Origin: Fidelibacterota bacterium UBA6817
Lineage (GTDB): Bacteria > Fidelibacterota > Fidelibacteria > Fidelibacterales > Fidelibacteraceae
DNA: 14,855 nucleotides
Reading direction: 5' to 3'
Assembly: GCA_002452555.1 (NCBI GenBank)
Contig: DKER01000200.1
Location: 1-14,855, forward strand
Of the stretch, positions 1 to 6,621 are shown piece by piece. The translations under genes and the position numbers were made by a program. Within the stretch, counting starts at the first letter, position 1, and every line of letters begins with the position of its first letter. The notes under the pieces were generated by a model. The model saw only the letters and a program-made list of their open reading frames with translations, searched no databases and was not told where the DNA came from.

Positions 1-17
1 GCTCGCTGCGCTCGCTG

Positions 18-105
18 TTCAAGAGCTCAAGGGTTCATGGGTTCATGAGTTCAAAAGTTCAGAGGTTCAAAAGTTTAAAGGTTCAGACGTTGAGAGGTTG
101 AGACC
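18..105. repeat. Degenerate 8-bp tandem array, 11 units in perfect register
   Basis: Eleven consecutive octamers can be read without any slip in phase, with consensus close to TTCAARGG (for example TTCAAGAG, TTCATGGG, TTCAAAAG, TTCAGAGG, TTCAGACG, TTGAGAGG). TTCAAAAG occurs exactly twice, at 50-57 and 66-73. The units vary by substitution but not in length. No long open frame crosses the array, so it is taken as intergenic repeat DNA. It is preceded by the low-complexity bases GCTCGCTGCGCTCGC at 1-15, which may be part of the same repeat block continuing outside the window. The function is unknown. Confidence 0.8.
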
Positions 106-306
106 AGACGGTTAAAAAAGAAGAAACGATGCTTTCGAATAACCAGCCAATCATGGATGATGTATAAGCGTGAATTAAAAGCATATACAGAGGTTTTAAT
201 CACCCTCGAAACAGAAAAAACCATGATCGACCATGAAACCATCTAAATGAAACAAACGCCGTCAACCGAAACAACATCATTTCAACTGAAACAAAATCGA
301 CCCACC
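106..306. other. Non-coding spacer between tandem arrays
   Basis: No credible coding frame, RNA gene or terminator is visible here. The only structure is a loose recurrence of GAAACAA at 249-255, 268-274 and 288-294, spaced 19-20 bp. The flanks of the last two copies are similar (GTCAACC before the second, TTCAACT before the third). Further GAAAC cores at 208 and 235 do not keep the spacing. This may be a third, more degenerate member of the short-period repeat family seen on either side. Confidence 0.45.
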
Positions 307-348
307 CTACTGGCTATCGGCTACTGGCTACCGGCTACTGGCTACCGG
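307..348. repeat. Tandem repeat, 3 x 14 bp (6 x 7 bp)
   Basis: Three adjacent 14-mers, CTACTGGCTAYCGG, lie at 307-320, 321-334 and 335-348. The last two are identical and the first differs by a single T for C. Each 14-mer is itself two 7-mers, CTACTGG and CTAYCGG, so the underlying period is seven. The array is abutted within 5 bp by a second heptamer array and lies downstream of the 3' end of tRNA-Val. It resembles in organisation, not sequence, the short tandemly repeated repetitive heptamers described in cyanobacteria. Confidence 0.85.
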
Positions 349-352
349 ATTG

Positions 353-380
353 TCGACTGACGACTGACAACTGTCGACTG
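353..380. repeat. Tandem repeat, 4 x 7 bp next to tRNA-Val
   Basis: Four heptamers in register: TCGACTG (353-359), ACGACTG (360-366), ACAACTG (367-373) and TCGACTG (374-380). The palindrome GTCGAC occurs in the first and last units, so the minus-strand transcript downstream of the tRNA could fold back on itself. The array ends only 6 bp from the tRNA-Val 3' end. No U-tract follows, so it is not an ordinary intrinsic terminator. Confidence 0.8.
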
Positions 381-386
381 CTTTTG

Positions 387-460
387 TGGGCGATACTGGA
401 TTCGAACCAGTGACCTCTGGTATGTGAGACCAGCGCTCTAACCAACTGAGCCAATCGCCC
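387..460 (-). tRNA. tRNA-Val (anticodon CAC)
   Basis: The minus strand folds as a complete 74-nt tRNA. The 7-bp acceptor GGGCGAT pairs with ATCGCCC and the discriminator base is A. The D-arm is GCTC/GAGC around AGTTGGTTA. The anticodon stem CTGGT/ACCAG holds the loop CTCACAT, which gives anticodon CAC (Val, GUG codons). The variable loop is 5 nt and the T-arm is ACTGG-TTCGAAT-CCAGT. The 3' CCA is not encoded, because the bases after the discriminator are CAAAAG. The gene lies downstream of the secreted peptidase on the same strand. Its 3' side faces the tandem arrays, and I see no duplicated tRNA 3' fragment that would mark an integrated element. Confidence 0.96.
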
Positions 461-464
461 GGCT

Positions 465-487
465 GCGGGAAAATTTACAGTTCCCGC
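465..487 (-). other. Small hairpin between peptidase stop and tRNA-Val
   Basis: A perfect 7-bp inverted repeat GCGGGAA/TTCCCGC (465-471 and 481-487) with a 9-nt loop sits between the stop codon of the C1 peptidase and the 5' end of tRNA-Val. In the minus direction it has no T-run after the stem, so it is a weak terminator at best. It could equally be a processing or 3'-protective hairpin if the tRNA is cotranscribed. Confidence 0.35.
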
Positions 488-508
488 AAATATGTCACAA
501 TCCAATTC

Positions 509-1765
509 TCAGAATTTACCCAGGATTTTTTCCACAGCGTCTCTGTGAACCGTATACCCCAGCATTTTCAGTTTAATAAAATCCTCTCTGTAAAAAAGAT
601 ATCCGAAAAATTCCCCTGCCCGTCCGTCGCTGGACGAATCTTTGATTAAATACCAGTCCCATCCGGCATGTCGGGTATAACCCACAATATGAATTCCATG
701 ATCATCTGTTGTGCAACCGTTGTATATCCTGTATTCCCTGGCTTCCTGATCAATGAGCTTTGGAGGAATATCCACCGGCGCAACAACGGCCATGTCTTTT
801 TCTTCATATAGTGACGGTTCACTGATATCACCGCCGATTGCAACGGAGTAGCCATTGGTTACCGCATGTTTCAAAACATTCATCCAGGTTTCAAGGGGAA
901 TATTGTAATAGGAACTGTCTTTCCACCAGTTATCGGGGACATCAAAAACTGCGTAGGAATTAAAAGGATACTGCATGGTGGACATGAGATCCACGTAATC
1001 ATCAACCCGGAATTCAAGAAAATCCCTTGCAAAATCCCCGGGAGTCCAGGTTTTTCCGGCAAATTCAAATTGGACCGGCGGTTCACCCAGATAATAATTA
1101 AGGATTCCTTTCACGCCACTCAGAACTTTATCCTCATTCCATATATTTTTCTCTTTGACATAATCAAGGTAGTCCGCGATTTCTTCAAACAACTGAGAAT
1201 GGTCATGATATTCTCCGCTTCTGCCGGGATAAACCGATTCCGGAACAATTCCGTACCAATCCATGATTCGCAGAGCACTGTTGATCTGACTGCCTTCCCC
1301 TAAAAAAGATTCACCTCTTTCCTGAACATAACGGCGGGCTTTCTCTATATATTCATAGTATACCGTGTGCATTTCTGAAAGCTTGATTTTTTTTCCCGTC
1401 ATACGGGCTGTTTCGCTTTCGATGAGCGATGTGGCAGAAAAAGACCAGCAGGTACCGGTCGCGTCCTGATGCGTGGGATCAAAATGATAAATCTGTTGAA
1501 AAACAGCAGGAGATGACGGCCGTTTCACATCCTCCATATTCCACCGAAGTCGGATTCGTTCCTCTTTCTTTTTCTCAGCTTCCCTTTTCTGCCTGTCAAG
1601 AATCACACGGGTCAGTGAATCTCTTGTGGTTTTCTCAATGTCACGGTTTTCATCAATCTGCCTGAATATGTCATCCTGCCGATATGGGATGTATTCCAAT
1701 CCGGGTTTTGCACCATATACAAGTCCCATTCCAAAAATAAGCATCAAAACAAAGACTTTGCGCAT
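509..1765 (-). CDS. Secreted C1 family cysteine peptidase (aminopeptidase C-like)
   Basis: The 418-residue protein starts with a signal peptide (hydrophobic residues 4-17, likely cut near VYG-A at 18-19), so it should act in the periplasm or outside the cell. The papain-type active site is readable: oxyanion Gln100 and nucleophile Cys106 in the motif TGTCWSFS, and general base His356 in DDHGIHIVGY. The partner position that is usually Asn (NSWG) reads Asp376 in the motif IKDSSSDG. The segment KLSEMHTVYYEYIEKA after the cysteine and the C-terminal VHRDAVEKILGKF fit the PepC/bleomycin-hydrolase-like secreted peptidases of Bacteroidetes-type bacteria. The Lys/Arg/Glu-rich stretch 41-75 looks like a helical pro-region. 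The ATG is preceded by AAGGAG at 6 nt. It lies 32 nt after the nitroreductase gene on the same strand, so cotranscription is likely. The substrate is unknown. Confidence 0.88.
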   Translation of the reverse strand: MRKVFVLMLIFGMGLVYGAKPGLEYIPYRQDDIFRQIDENRDIEKTTRDSLTRVILDRQKREAEKKKEERIRLRWNMEDVKRPSSPAVFQQIYHFDPTHQDATGTCWSFSATSLIESETARMTGKKIKLSEMHTVYYEYIEKARRYVQERGESFLGEGSQINSALRIMDWYGIVPESVYPGRSGEYHDHSQLFEEIADYLDYVKEKNIWNEDKVLSGVKGILNYYLGEPPVQFEFAGKTWTPGDFARDFLEFRVDDYVDLMSTMQYPFNSYAVFDVPDNWWKDSSYYNIPLETWMNVLKHAVTNGYSVAIGGDISEPSLYEEKDMAVVAPVDIPPKLIDQEAREYRIYNGCTTDDHGIHIVGYTRHAGWDWYLIKDSSSDGRAGEFFGYLFYREDFIKLKMLGYTVHRDAVEKILGKF

Positions 1766-1797
1766 CGGGTTCTCCTTGATAGAAAATGAATTTGAAA

Positions 1798-2628
1798 TTA
1801 TTCTATTATTTTTAACCTGACAACATCTCTTTCTTTGGGAATGGGCTTTTCAGCCGGCCAGCCAACAGGGGTTACCGTGCTGACATAATGCGACGCGGGG
1901 ATCTGCAGCATTTCTTTAACCTCCGGTCTATCCATATCGCCTATCCAGCAGGTTCCCAGTCCGTAATCCCATGCTGAAAGCATAAAATGATAAGCGGCAA
2001 TATTCCCGTCCTGTATATGACGGGAACTGATTTCGGGATCCGATATAATGGCCAGAGCAAGAGGGGCGTTACTGATAACAGCAGATCCGCTTCGAATCCG
2101 GGCCAGTCGGCAGAGTAATTGAGGATTTCGAATTACGGCATAAGATACCGGCTGTGAATTCCGGGAGCTGGGTGCATACCGGCCGGAATTCAGAACCGCC
2201 ATGAGCAATTCATCTGATACCGGTTCATCAGAATATTTCCGGATACTGCGACGGGTAACAAGCAAATCACGGCCTGAGCGAAAGGACTTCAAAGAATATC
2301 CGAACCACTGAATTTCAATATCCCGCCCCTCAGAATCCCGGGAGAAAAAATGATAAATACCATATTTATCATTCATTTTGGGCGGCGCACAGGCTATATC
2401 TTTCAAATATTCATAAAAATTGTCCACGTCTTCACAGCTTTCCGTAAAGAATGTAATCATACCCTGAGTATCAGCCGAATCCCGCTGACAAAATCCCAAA
2501 AGGAGATTGCCTTTCTGAAGGATTGTACAGTCTTTCTGCTGCAGCCAGACAGACATTTTTAACGCTTGAGAATAAAATGATACAATTTCTTTTAACGTTT
2601 TTGTTTTAAAAAATGTAATACCATTCAT
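1798..2628 (-). CDS. VOC-domain/nitroreductase fusion protein
   Basis: This 276-residue cytoplasmic protein has two domains. Residues about 4-110 look like a glyoxalase/bleomycin-resistance (VOC) fold: an FYSQALKM helix early, then HFFSRDSEGRDIEIQWF with the conserved Glu105. Residues about 122-276 are a nitroreductase of the FMN-dependent type: TRRSIRKY (125-132) for FMN phosphate, YAPSSRNSQP (151-160), and the late GTCWIGD motif (225-231). Such enzymes reduce nitro groups, flavins, quinones or related substrates with NAD(P)H. The first VOC metal ligand, normally a His near the N-terminus, is not evident, so the VOC half may bind ligand rather than catalyse. The start at the ATG 2626-2628 is chosen because GAGG lies 5 nt upstream. 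A longer frame to 2718 has no better signal and would cross the divergent promoter region. The substrate is unknown. Confidence 0.85.
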   Translation of the reverse strand: MNGITFFKTKTLKEIVSFYSQALKMSVWLQQKDCTILQKGNLLLGFCQRDSADTQGMITFFTESCEDVDNFYEYLKDIACAPPKMNDKYGIYHFFSRDSEGRDIEIQWFGYSLKSFRSGRDLLVTRRSIRKYSDEPVSDELLMAVLNSGRYAPSSRNSQPVSYAVIRNPQLLCRLARIRSGSAVISNAPLALAIISDPEISSRHIQDGNIAAYHFMLSAWDYGLGTCWIGDMDRPEVKEMLQIPASHYVSTVTPVGWPAEKPIPKERDVVRLKIIE

Positions 2629-2656
2629 TTTCACCTCACTGTTTAAACGGTGCATA

Positions 2657-2685
2657 TTGTCAAACTCTATTAAACTTAAAGATAT
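2657..2685 (+). promoter_or_regulatory. Candidate promoter of glycosyltransferase operon
   Basis: TTGTCA (2657-2662) is followed after 17 bp by AGATAT (2680-2685), a moderate sigma70-like match, in the 94-bp AT-rich gap between two divergent genes. A start near 2692 would leave about 30 nt before the ATG at 2723. The -10 match is poor, so confidence is low. Confidence 0.25.
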
Positions 2686-2722
2686 ACATTTCGGACTTGA
2701 AAGGTTAAATTTGTGCAATCCT

Positions 2723-3802
2723 ATGAAAAATCTAAAAACTCAAATGAAAACCATACTTATTTACGTTAACGACGCTTCTTTTATCCGCGAAGACGAAAGT
2801 ATTCTGTCGGAATTCTGCCAGGTTGACCGATATTCTTTCCGGATGTCAAAAAGATTATTCCCCTTTGTAATAGAATTTTTCAAACTTTTGTATTTTTCAA
2901 TCTTTAAAATCCCGTCTTATGATATTGTTTATTGCTGGTTTGCAGACTATCATTCACTGTTACCCGTTATTATGGGTCGTTTATACAGAAAAAAATCAGT
3001 TATAGCTGTAGGCGGATATGATGCTGTTAGTATACCATCCATCAAATTCGGCGCTTTTTATAAAAATAATTTTCGCGCTTTTTGTGCAAAATTTTCACTG
3101 AAGTTTGCTCATTATATTTTCCCGGTTGATCAAAGTCTGATATGTGGAATTAACGTATATGCAGATCCGGTTGGAATAGGATATTCCATTGGCATAAATC
3201 ATTTTGTAAAAAAAATCCACGGCACCATTTATCTTCTTCCTACGGGTTATGATCCGGAAAAATGGAAAAGAAATAATGATATTAACAGAAATCGTTCTGT
3301 TATAACTGTTGCCGGCGCCAAGGATAAGACTCAATATTTACGCAAAGGACTGGATCTTTATATCAAGATTGCAGAATTATTACCTGAAACTGATTTTTTT
3401 ATTGTTGGCTTGAAAGGTGAGATGGAGGAGTATGCACGGCAAAATGCTCCAACTAATGTGATTTTTCTTGGTTATCTGTCACACATCGAACTTCCTGATG
3501 AGTTAAGCAAGCATAAAGTATTTGCTCAGTTTTCGTTAAGCGAAGGACTGCCCAACACATTGTGTGAAGCCATGCTCTGTGAATGCATACCTGTCGGTTC
3601 AAATGTAAACGGAATTCCTGAAGCAATCGGTGAATGCGGATTTGTTCTTGAAAAAAAAGATCCTGTCCTGGCAGCAACATTAATCGGCAAAGCCTTACAG
3701 GCCGATTCGTCTCTCGGGCGGGCAGCGAGAGAGAGGATTATTACAAAATATCCAAAAAATAAAAGAAGAGAAACCCTGTTAAAACTATTGAAAGAAGATT
3801 GA
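2723..3802 (+). CDS. Glycosyltransferase family 4 (GT-B fold)
   Basis: A protein of about 359 residues that transfers a sugar from a nucleotide-sugar donor with retaining chemistry, as known for GT4. The C-terminal domain has the donor-binding EX7E motif SEGLPNTLCEAM, with Glu274 and Glu282 in this numbering, followed by PVGSNVNGIPEAIG. The N-terminal acceptor domain begins MKTILIYVND and has the hydrophobic patch FFKLLYFSIFKIP, suggesting membrane association but no true transmembrane span. The start is uncertain: ATG at 2723 (used), ATG at 2744, which fits family N-termini best, and TTG at 2711, which has AAAGG 6 nt upstream. It is cotranscribed with the HprK-like gene, whose ATG begins one base after this stop. 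The DNA is visibly more AT-rich than the genes on either side, compatible with transfer. The acceptor and product cannot be told from sequence. Confidence 0.85.
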   Translation: MKNLKTQMKTILIYVNDASFIREDESILSEFCQVDRYSFRMSKRLFPFVIEFFKLLYFSIFKIPSYDIVYCWFADYHSLLPVIMGRLYRKKSVIAVGGYDAVSIPSIKFGAFYKNNFRAFCAKFSLKFAHYIFPVDQSLICGINVYADPVGIGYSIGINHFVKKIHGTIYLLPTGYDPEKWKRNNDINRNRSVITVAGAKDKTQYLRKGLDLYIKIAELLPETDFFIVGLKGEMEEYARQNAPTNVIFLGYLSHIELPDELSKHKVFAQFSLSEGLPNTLCEAMLCECIPVGSNVNGIPEAIGECGFVLEKKDPVLAATLIGKALQADSSLGRAARERIITKYPKNKRRETLLKLLKED

Positions 3803-3803
3803 C

Positions 3804-4922
3804 ATGCCATTCCGAGAACACATATTTGGTCGTAATTACAGAATAAAAATTCAATCTGAACAGAGAGACAAAATTTTTTCGAATCTGAATGAACTGATGA
3901 AACTCTATCCGGACGCAGAAACGACAGAAGATGATATTGTTATCAAGATCGTTGATCATTTTGATCAGGATATTATTGCTCGTAATCCGGGGTCCCACGA
4001 AGAAACGAAACGGGGTTTTATTATTCACTATTCAAAATTTTCAATCCACTACACAAAGAGCAAAGACAACCGGCTTGAATGTGAAATTCTTCCAAAAATT
4101 CAGAAAAACGTCATCATGCGCTATTTAAAAAAATTAAACAATATCCAATACGATTCCGTCCCTGGAAGGCTTGCCCAAATCATCACTGAAAACCTGCTGA
4201 TTCCTTCAATATATTTTAATGAAGACCTGGCGCCGGTCCACAGTGCGGGAATTGCCGATCCGGAAGAAAGAGCCATTCTTTTAGGTGGAACCGGGGGTGT
4301 CGGTAAAACATCTCTTGAAATTGAATTGTGCCGAAATCACGGATGTTCTTTTATAAACGATGATATTTCTGTTATAAATGGAAATGGCCAGGTGTATTCC
4401 AATCTGGCTTTCCCAAAAATATACGGATACAATCTTGAAAATAATGATGAGGTAAAAAAAATAATTTTTGGTACTATGCCTTTACATGACAAACTGGCGT
4501 GGCATCTTAAATACAGATTCCTGGGACCTTCAAAAGTCCGTCGCAAGATTTCACCGGATCTTCTTTATGACCATATACTCAATAAAAAAACTCTGCTGCA
4601 TAAATATATCATCCTGATGAGAGAAGATGTTTCCTCGATCAGCATTGAAACCGTTGAACCTCATGTCGCAGCAAATGCCACACTTCAGGTCATGAAAACG
4701 GAGTATTCTTTTTTCCATACCCATCTCCAATGGCATCAATACAATAGCGAACTAATGGGACGTAAGCCAATAATTAAAGTGACAGATGTTTTTGACCGAT
4801 GGAAAACGCTTTATTTTAACGTTTTCAAAACAATACCCGTGTATCGTCTTATCATCCCTTTGAAAATTGATCATAATACTTTTCTGCAAACAGCAGCACC
4901 GCTGATACTGGAAACAAATTAA
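3804..4922 (+). CDS. HPr kinase/phosphatase-like P-loop protein
   Basis: This 372-residue protein has an unrecognised N-terminal half (1-140) and a C-terminal half resembling the HprK catalytic domain: IPSIYFNEDLAPVHSAGI (134-150), Walker A GGTGGVGKTS (161-170) and the acidic pair in FINDDISVI (Asp186, Asp187), which matches the DD after the P-loop in HprK. HprK phosphorylates a Ser on the sugar-transport regulator HPr, and relatives act on other or free-serine substrates. No N-terminal HprK domain is obvious and no HPr gene is nearby, so this is more likely one of the HprK-related kinases that accompany glycan or modified-peptide loci. The gene follows the glycosyltransferase by one base (TGACATG), implying translational coupling and a shared pathway. 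Its Shine-Dalgarno is weak (AAGAAG). It is AT-rich like its partner. The substrate is unknown. Confidence 0.72.
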   Translation: MPFREHIFGRNYRIKIQSEQRDKIFSNLNELMKLYPDAETTEDDIVIKIVDHFDQDIIARNPGSHEETKRGFIIHYSKFSIHYTKSKDNRLECEILPKIQKNVIMRYLKKLNNIQYDSVPGRLAQIITENLLIPSIYFNEDLAPVHSAGIADPEERAILLGGTGGVGKTSLEIELCRNHGCSFINDDISVINGNGQVYSNLAFPKIYGYNLENNDEVKKIIFGTMPLHDKLAWHLKYRFLGPSKVRRKISPDLLYDHILNKKTLLHKYIILMREDVSSISIETVEPHVAANATLQVMKTEYSFFHTHLQWHQYNSELMGRKPIIKVTDVFDRWKTLYFNVFKTIPVYRLIIPLKIDHNTFLQTAAPLILETN

Positions 4923-4942
4923 AACAACAAATTATATCGAAT

Positions 4943-5737
4943 TTAATCGTTACTTGGTTTTTCCGGCATTTGATAAACCCCTTCAAGCATTCGCTTTAGC
5001 TTATCCGAATAAAGGGGATGATCTTCAATAAACGAATTTCGCTTAACTTCACCGAATGAATGGATAAACTGATCGGGACCTGTCATAATTGCAACATGAA
5101 CAATTCGTCCCTTTTCATTCCGGAAAAAGGCCAGATCTCCCGGTTGGGCTTCGCATGATGCAACCGGATGATCGTTAACAACCTTGATTTGTTCCCGGGC
5201 ATCCCGAGGCAGGAAAATGCCCTCAATCCCGAAACAACATTGCACCAATCCGCTGCAATCGGTACCGTATTCTGTCTTGCCGCCCCACAGGTATGCCGTG
5301 CCCATCATCTCTGCTGCCAGGGCGACAACCCGCGCGCGGGTTGTATGAACCGTCTCAAGTTTCTGACCCTGTACACATCCCTGCTCCCCGGATGGCAGTA
5401 TCACACAATCCGGATACCCTTCCGGAACCGGATAACGCCCACCCATGACCGTTTCACCGATGAATTCACCATTTTCATTCATAAGCCGGCCAAAAGGAAA
5501 ATCCATGATCCGCTGCTCCAGAGACCGGTATTTTTCATACTCCCCATCATCTATTTCCATGGTTGTAAAACTCTGTATCCAGCCTTCATATCCGTCAGGC
5601 AGGCGGACATGAAGCCAGTCACCGTTTTTATCAAGAAGTTCTGCTTTTTCCCATGCAATTCCCTGGGTTACAACCTGTGATGAAAAGGTAGCCTCTTCAT
5701 GGACATTGGAAAATGTTGTACGGATTATTCGTATCAT
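4943..5737 (-). CDS. NlpC/P60 (C40) peptidase with N-terminal SH3b domains, no signal peptide
   Basis: The 264-residue protein begins directly with a bacterial SH3-like domain (about 2-60: ATFSSQVVTQ...WLHVRLPDGYEGWIQS), has a second SH3b-like region (about 85-128), and ends in an NlpC/P60 catalytic domain (135-255). The catalytic residues are Cys161 in TDCSGLVQ, His214 in VHVAIMTG and a third polar residue, probably His226 in FIHSFG. The architecture matches gamma-D-glutamyl-diamino-acid endopeptidases such as YkfC and the cytoplasmic dipeptidyl-peptidase VI, which cut murein peptides. No signal peptide or lipobox is present, so recycling of cell-wall peptides in the cytoplasm is the likely role. 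GGAG lies 5 nt before the ATG. It is third in the operon, 14 nt behind the CDF-like gene, and converges on the HprK-like gene with a 20-nt gap. Confidence 0.88.
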   Translation of the reverse strand: MIRIIRTTFSNVHEEATFSSQVVTQGIAWEKAELLDKNGDWLHVRLPDGYEGWIQSFTTMEIDDGEYEKYRSLEQRIMDFPFGRLMNENGEFIGETVMGGRYPVPEGYPDCVILPSGEQGCVQGQKLETVHTTRARVVALAAEMMGTAYLWGGKTEYGTDCSGLVQCCFGIEGIFLPRDAREQIKVVNDHPVASCEAQPGDLAFFRNEKGRIVHVAIMTGPDQFIHSFGEVKRNSFIEDHPLYSDKLKRMLEGVYQMPEKPSND

Positions 5738-5751
5738 AATAACTCCGTTTT

Positions 5752-6621
5752 TCAGTCTTTTTTTTCTGTTACTTTTTCATCCTGAGGGTAACGAATTTCA
5801 AGAATTGACTGATCAATACCAAATTCACTATTAAGTTTGTGCTTAAGGTCTTCCACCAATGCAGGATCAAATTGAGATTTGGAGTCAACCTTCGCCGCGA
5901 AATGTAATCCTTCATCTTTCCAGCACAATTGAGCGTCTGTTACATCTTTAACATGCTCCGTATTTTTAAGACTGTTTACAATGACAGACAGTTTAACTCC
6001 TGTAGGCACGCCATTCTGAAGAAGACCGGCGACAGAGTTAAATACATCCCAGACAGCTGTAATAAATAGAAGCATCATGAGAATGGAAATAGTCGGATCC
6101 CAATGTTTATAGTTTGTTTCAAGCATAAAAAAACCGCCGGCCGTCATTGTCAGGACGGATATCAGTCTCAGGGAAAATCCGCTTTTATTCATGATTTTTT
6201 TTATCAGCCAGCCACTGAGAATATTGATAATTAAAAAAGCGCCGGTTAATATAAAAACAGCATCATAGTTTATCGGTACCGGAACCCGAAACCTGCCCGG
6301 TATATCAAGTGCTACCCTAACGCCGTAACCGATTAGAATCAGACTGCTGATAAACGTAACCACAAGTTCGCTTCGAATAAAACGGGGTGTTCTGTCCTGC
6401 AAGGGAAGATCTCTGCGAGCAAAGCGGTATGCCGTATACGCTGCTGCAGCAGTCGCAATATCGGTCAGGATAAGGCCTGCAGCTATCCGAACGATCAGAC
6501 TCTGCATTCGCCAGCTTGCAATCAAAAATGATGCGGAAAAAAGAATCAGTAAACCGGTCAGCCAGATTAATTGCTGGCGAACAGAATGAACAACAATTTC
6601 AGGAGAATTTTGTTTACTCAT
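5752..6621 (-). CDS. Cation diffusion facilitator-like membrane protein lacking HxxxD metal motifs
   Basis: The 289-residue protein has six predicted membrane segments (about 17-36, 42-66, 84-105, 119-140, 150-168 and 176-200) and a soluble C-terminal domain (about 208-278), which is the cation diffusion facilitator layout. The motif HWDPTISILMMLLFI before the last span and LLQNGVP after it match the CDF WLDPxxALxxA and LLEGVP regions. The tail VNSLKNTEHVKDVTDAQLCW resembles the CDF cytoplasmic ferredoxin-like domain. However, TM2 has LILTD (only Asp54) where CDFs have HxxxD, and TM5 has LRLIS with no acidic or His pair. It may therefore transport a different ion, or have lost transport. The ATG overlaps the stop of the upstream fusion enzyme (TAATG), with GGAGG 7 nt upstream inside that gene, so translation should be coupled. 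Confidence 0.72.
   Translation of the reverse strand: MSKQNSPEIVVHSVRQQLIWLTGLLILFSASFLIASWRMQSLIVRIAAGLILTDIATAAAAYTAYRFARRDLPLQDRTPRFIRSELVVTFISSLILIGYGVRVALDIPGRFRVPVPINYDAVFILTGAFLIINILSGWLIKKIMNKSGFSLRLISVLTMTAGGFFMLETNYKHWDPTISILMMLLFITAVWDVFNSVAGLLQNGVPTGVKLSVIVNSLKNTEHVKDVTDAQLCWKDEGLHFAAKVDSKSQFDPALVEDLKHKLNSEFGIDQSILEIRYPQDEKVTEKKD

Noticed and set aside
18..380. Possible CRISPR array
   Set aside because: The repeats are 7-8 bp, directly abutting and without unique spacers, and no cas gene is present.
387..460. tRNA-Val as an attachment site for an integrated element
   Set aside because: No direct repeat of the tRNA 3' end and no integrase gene are visible in the window.
2629..2718. 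N-terminal extension of the VOC-nitroreductase
   Set aside because: The internal ATG has GAGG at 5 nt and matches the domain start. The extension has no ribosome site and would overlap the divergent promoter region.
4923..4942. AAATT/AATTT mini-hairpin between convergent genes as a bidirectional terminator
   Set aside because: The stem is five A-T pairs with no G-C content, too weak to call.
5168..5680. 170-codon open frame on the plus strand
   Set aside because: Antisense to the NlpC/P60 gene, whose motifs are complete. No recognisable domain and no ribosome site.
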